Assembly: GCA_951394045.1 (NCBI GenBank)
Contig: OX595994.1
Coordinates: 1,612,001-1,676,000 of the forward strand
Origin: Nitzschia sp. DOCU1
Lineage: Eukaryota; Bacillariophyta; Bacillariophyceae; Bacillariales; Bacillariaceae
Direction of reading: 5' to 3'
Length of the DNA stretch: 64,000 nucleotides
How positions within the stretch are numbered: the stretch's first letter is position 1; the number at the start of each line of letters is the position of its first letter. The position numbers and the translations under genes were made by a program. This document shows, in pieces, positions 61,096 through 64,000 of this stretch. The notes under the pieces were generated by a model. It ran no database searches, was not told the DNA's origin, and saw nothing but the letters and a program-made list of their open reading frames with translations.

Positions 61096-61876
61096 GCTTT
61101 TTGCAATAATAATCCAAACAATACTACTAACAAACAAAACAAAACAAAAGGATAAATGAATGAAAAGTAGAAACAAGCCCCGCTGTCTCTTGTTGGTCGT
61201 GTGAGTGAATAGGTACAGCCGCAATAGCTGACGAGAACGTTGGAAGGGGGTCGTGGTCCAAGAACATCCGCCGCGTTTCCTCGTCATCATGGTCTGGTGG
61301 TGGTCGCCTATCTCTCTCTTGCCATTATTGCATCACTATCGCGCGCACTCGTAAATGACCGCTGCCGCCGCGCCTCGTGTAGAAATTCTACTAGAACGTG
61401 TGGAGCTAAATAGTTTGTCCAGACATGATGGCCGGCGTTATGCTATGCGTTGCGCCTTCTGCTGGCATCTGCCGTACAGCAGCCGGACTTTCTGGGCCAA
61501 TGGGTTGTTGGGAGAAAGGAATGAAGATATATGGCTCAAAGTGTATGTAACATAGATAGGTACATGTCAAAGTTCCTCAGCCAGAAAATCGGAAGCATTT
61601 TGCGCTCCGTATCCATCTCACGCAAAATATCCTCCGATCGAAGAAGAAAAAAGAAGATACGGCGGCCACCATAATCCAATCGACGACAAAACCCAAAGGA
61701 AACCATCATCGCTCATTTCATTGACCCTATTGTTCTCTTGTGAAACAAAACACCTCATTTCGTCTCAGAGACAGCTAGAGTAGGATCGTCGCATTGCATT
61801 GTTGATTGACAGAAAAGGTCGTCTGGACAAGCTTGCAGAACGATCCTCGTCCTTCTTGGATACGATTGCCGACACC
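61096..61876. other. Divergent intergenic region, no gene seen
   Basis: This spacer lies between the large RNI protein gene and the RGG protein gene, and so contains both promoters. The frame of each neighbour extends some way into it without a convincing start. Confidence 0.5.
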
Positions 61877-63361
61877 ATGTACGGAACGGCGGCGGCGGCT
61901 GTTGCTGCCTCGAATCAGTATCATTCTTCTTCATCGAATGGTGGTGGCGTGGTGTATCCTCCCGTCATTCAAGCCTGGTTGGATGCCATTCAAACGGCCA
62001 CCGATTGTCTTCGGTTGCCCATTACTACAGACGGCGACGCCTTTGTTGCCGTGGATGCTTCGCTCGAGTATTTGGCAATGTTGCAAGCCGCATTGACATC
62101 CGCGACAGACAATCAACATTGGCAATTCCTCCAACCCAGTCAACCTCCTCCTTCCATGCCACAAATCGTCAATAAGGAAAATACTACTACTACTCGGCAG
62201 CCACCCGCTTTATTGGTACCTTCTCAAATTATACCTTCTCATCATCATCACAACAATAACAAGCCTTCCAAGGCTAGTGCCAAGAACAATAACAATCCGT
62301 TTGCAAGCATTGCCATGTCGGATGATGAAGAAGAAGATGAGGAGGATGGGGCGGGGGATACTCCCACGCTGCATCCTCCCCCAGTTGCGGCTGCTACGAC
62401 GACGACGATGACTGGAATGACGATTTTGCGCTTGGTGATTCGCATTCAAACTTCTACAAGTGACTTGTGGGCACACAAAGGCAAGGCCATGGCCAATACA
62501 CATGATTGGATTCCAGGTGCGGGAGCCTTGCAACAAGCCATTCTCATGATTCGGCAAGCCTTGGGTTTGGCGGATGCGCAAATTTCCAAATATTATTTGC
62601 AAGAACAAACGGATTTGCGTCTACAAGAATTACAAGTCGATGCCGATATTGTTCATGTAGCCATTCAATCGTTGGTAAAAGCTCGTGACAAGTACATTCA
62701 AGCTGCACAACGTCAAGTTCAAAAGTTGCAACGTATTCTAGAACCGCAATGGAAAAGTCGAGATCAAGTCAAACAACGTTGGGGTGAAGAACGTTGGAAA
62801 AATAATCCTGCTCCCAAATTGGATTATGCCAAACGTCGAGAAGAATCTGAAGCCGAACTAGTCCAGTTGGAAACGGCACTAGAAGAGTTGGAAGCATGGA
62901 ATGATTTGGACAGTCTTTCGGCGACGGCACAATTCTTGAAATTGCGTTTGTTGCCCTCCAATCGCCATCGATACAATGGACAACGTCCCGAAGAACAACA
63001 ACATCTTGGCGTAGAGGTGGTACGTTTACCCAATTATCCAGATGCCACTACCTTTGGATGGACCTTTACGGGTAGCAATGCCACGTCTCGTGTCGAATTT
63101 TTTGAACGTACCTTTGATTTTGAAGACGGGGCAACTACCTTGGTCAAGTTGGATTTTTATTATTCGACAGGTACGGTCAAGACGTCCTTGGAACATCCTC
63201 GACAAGGTAAAACGCAATTGTTTGCCAAAGATGCCACATCTCCAGAATTGTATGCACAAATTCTGGAAAATCCACGTCTTCATACCAGTCATGGACAACG
63301 CTATCAACAACGACCGGAAACTACTACAGACAGTAATCATCGTGGTGGACGTGGTGGTAGA

Positions 63362-63399
<38 letters not shown>

Positions 63400-63463
63400 G
63401 GGTAGATCTGGACGTGGACGAGGAGGTGCTAGAATAGCGGATGGTATTGTTTACTTGGGATAA
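61877..63463 (+). CDS. RGG-tailed protein with central helical domain
   Basis: A single-exon frame. The first ATG is at 61877 (the frame opens at a TTG at 61799), giving 528 residues. The N-terminal part (VYPPVIQAWLDAIQTATDCL, ASLEYLAMLQAAL) is helical, then comes an acidic, low-complexity linker. Residues about 190-380 form long helices (IRIQTSTSDLWAHKGKAM, AILMIRQALGLADAQI, AAQRQVQKLQRILEPQW, ESEAELVQLETALEELEAW) and a short beta-rich part follows (YPDATTFGWTFTG, SRVEFFERTFDFEDG, TLVKLDFYYSTGTVKT). The end is a GRGRG/RGG box, an RNA-binding and methylation-prone tail. No family is recognised. An RNA-related role is likely from the tail alone. Confidence 0.75.
63338..63428 (+). repeat. CGTGGT hexanucleotide microsatellite encoding the RGG tail
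   Basis: CGTGGT or near variants repeat across this span, giving Arg-Gly pairs. Length variation by slippage would lengthen or shorten the tail in steps of two residues without frame loss. Confidence 0.8.
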
Positions 63464-63718
63464 TACAATTGTCACGCCCCGTTCCAAATGTTGGTACTAG
63501 TAAAAATCTCTTACTAGACTACTAGTAGCCAGCAGCCAACTTCTTTTATGGAACCCCACTCCGGAGTAGTACAGTACTATTATAGAACACTTGGATTGAT
63601 GGTGGGGGCAAGAAAACGTCACGGGACTTGAATGCCGATTCCTTCCTTCCAATCCTTTCGCGTCCTCGTCGTCTTGGCAACAACGCTGCTGCTCTATAGT
63701 CTTGTTACCATTGTACTA

Positions 63719-64000
63719 TCAGTCTTCTTTGGACACGGCTGCCATGAGCATATCTAGTTCGGCAATTTGTTCAAAGACGGATGACCGCCGTCGTGTTTGT
63801 ACTTGTTCGACTTCAAAGAGCGACGATCGTCTTCGTCTTGTCTTGTTGGCTGGCTCGTCATCTAAATGTACGCTGGCACTGCTGCTGCTGCTGCTGCTGC
63901 TGCCCTTCCATTGCGTCTTTATCATTTTCACGACAAATAAAAAGCCCAACAATGTAACAAAAAGCGAATGTAATGCCAACGGCAGTGGTAGATACCACCA
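63719..64000 (-). CDS. Partial membrane protein, C-terminal end only
   Basis: The frame is open to the right edge of the window, so the start lies outside. The visible 93 residues contain a hydrophobic span (LHSLFVTLLGFLFVVKMIK), then a poly-Ser run coded by a CTG/CAG microsatellite (63879-63902), and a basic, likely cytosolic tail with two RRRRSS/RRRSS motifs that look like basophilic kinase sites. The family cannot be judged from this end. A multi-span membrane protein is possible. Confidence 0.55.
   Translation of the reverse strand, partial: WWYLPLPLALHSLFVTLLGFLFVVKMIKTQWKGSSSSSSSSASVHLDDEPANKTRRRRSSLFEVEQVQTRRRSSVFEQIAELDMLMAAVSKED

Noticed and set aside
61096..61290. 65-residue extension of the large RNI protein
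   Set aside because: It begins at an ATG but reads like chance basic and hydrophobic sequence. The MATLASSSSNG start fits the low-complexity protein better, although a longer form cannot be excluded.

Overview
The window is nuclear DNA of a eukaryotic alga, most likely a raphid pennate diatom. The supporting signs are short phase-variable GT-AG introns of about 60 to 140 bp, plastid leaders carrying the stramenopile ASAF-type cleavage motif (the Tab2-like protein at 22236-23406), an OMPDC-OPRT (rather than OPRT-OMPDC) UMP synthase fusion, an SLC4 bicarbonate transporter, and several proteins of families known mainly from diatoms. There are no operons or ribosome binding sites, no CRISPR arrays, and no tRNA or rRNA genes that I could recognise. 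Several open frames begin upstream of the first ATG. I placed starts at ATG codons and joined exons by hand where splice sites and reading frame agreed.

Layout. 0.5-5.3 kb: two paralogous type II membrane proteins flank a reverse-strand nickel-insertion protein of the LarC type. 5.6-7.6 kb: a three-exon SLC4 transporter. 9.0-15.5 kb: a decayed Helitron (Rep/Pif1 helicase with a separate N-terminal domain), an intact and highly divergent histone H3 gene read the opposite way, and a second helicase fragment. 15.5-20.6 kb: three genes of unknown function (a Trp-rich protein without a clear ATG, a protein with an SPKK-like basic tail, and a seven-exon coiled-coil protein with tandemly duplicated exons). 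This segment shares a GCGTAA/TTACGC-rich composition with the Helitron. 21.2-27.0 kb: an FkbM-like methyltransferase with a frame break, a plastid Tab2-like protein, NOP58 and a DUF3291 protein. 27.9-35.9 kb: a 1147-residue repeat and membrane protein, converging on a giant triple-module GH20 hexosaminidase. 36.8-46.0 kb: a TPR protein, an MsrB-like protein, a GT31-like glycosyltransferase, proteasome beta5, adenylate kinase, a secreted 2OG-oxygenase/ankyrin fusion and a plastid 2OG-like protein. 46.1-54.9 kb: a 32-residue-repeat protein, UMP synthase, a globin, a small secreted protein and a nuclear-looking hypothetical. 57.1-64 kb: a large low-complexity protein ending in an RNI/LRR-like domain, an RGG-tailed protein and a partial membrane protein running off the right edge.

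Most genes are ordinary single-copy housekeeping or secretory-pathway genes, and they do not form one pathway. The accessory part is 8.9-20.7 kb. Its most unusual gene is the H3-like histone, which has kept its histone fold but lost the normal modifiable tail and lies 235 bp from a broken Helitron. Whether the H3-like gene and the unknown genes to its right are cargo of one large element, or host genes into which a Helitron landed, cannot be settled from this sequence alone.
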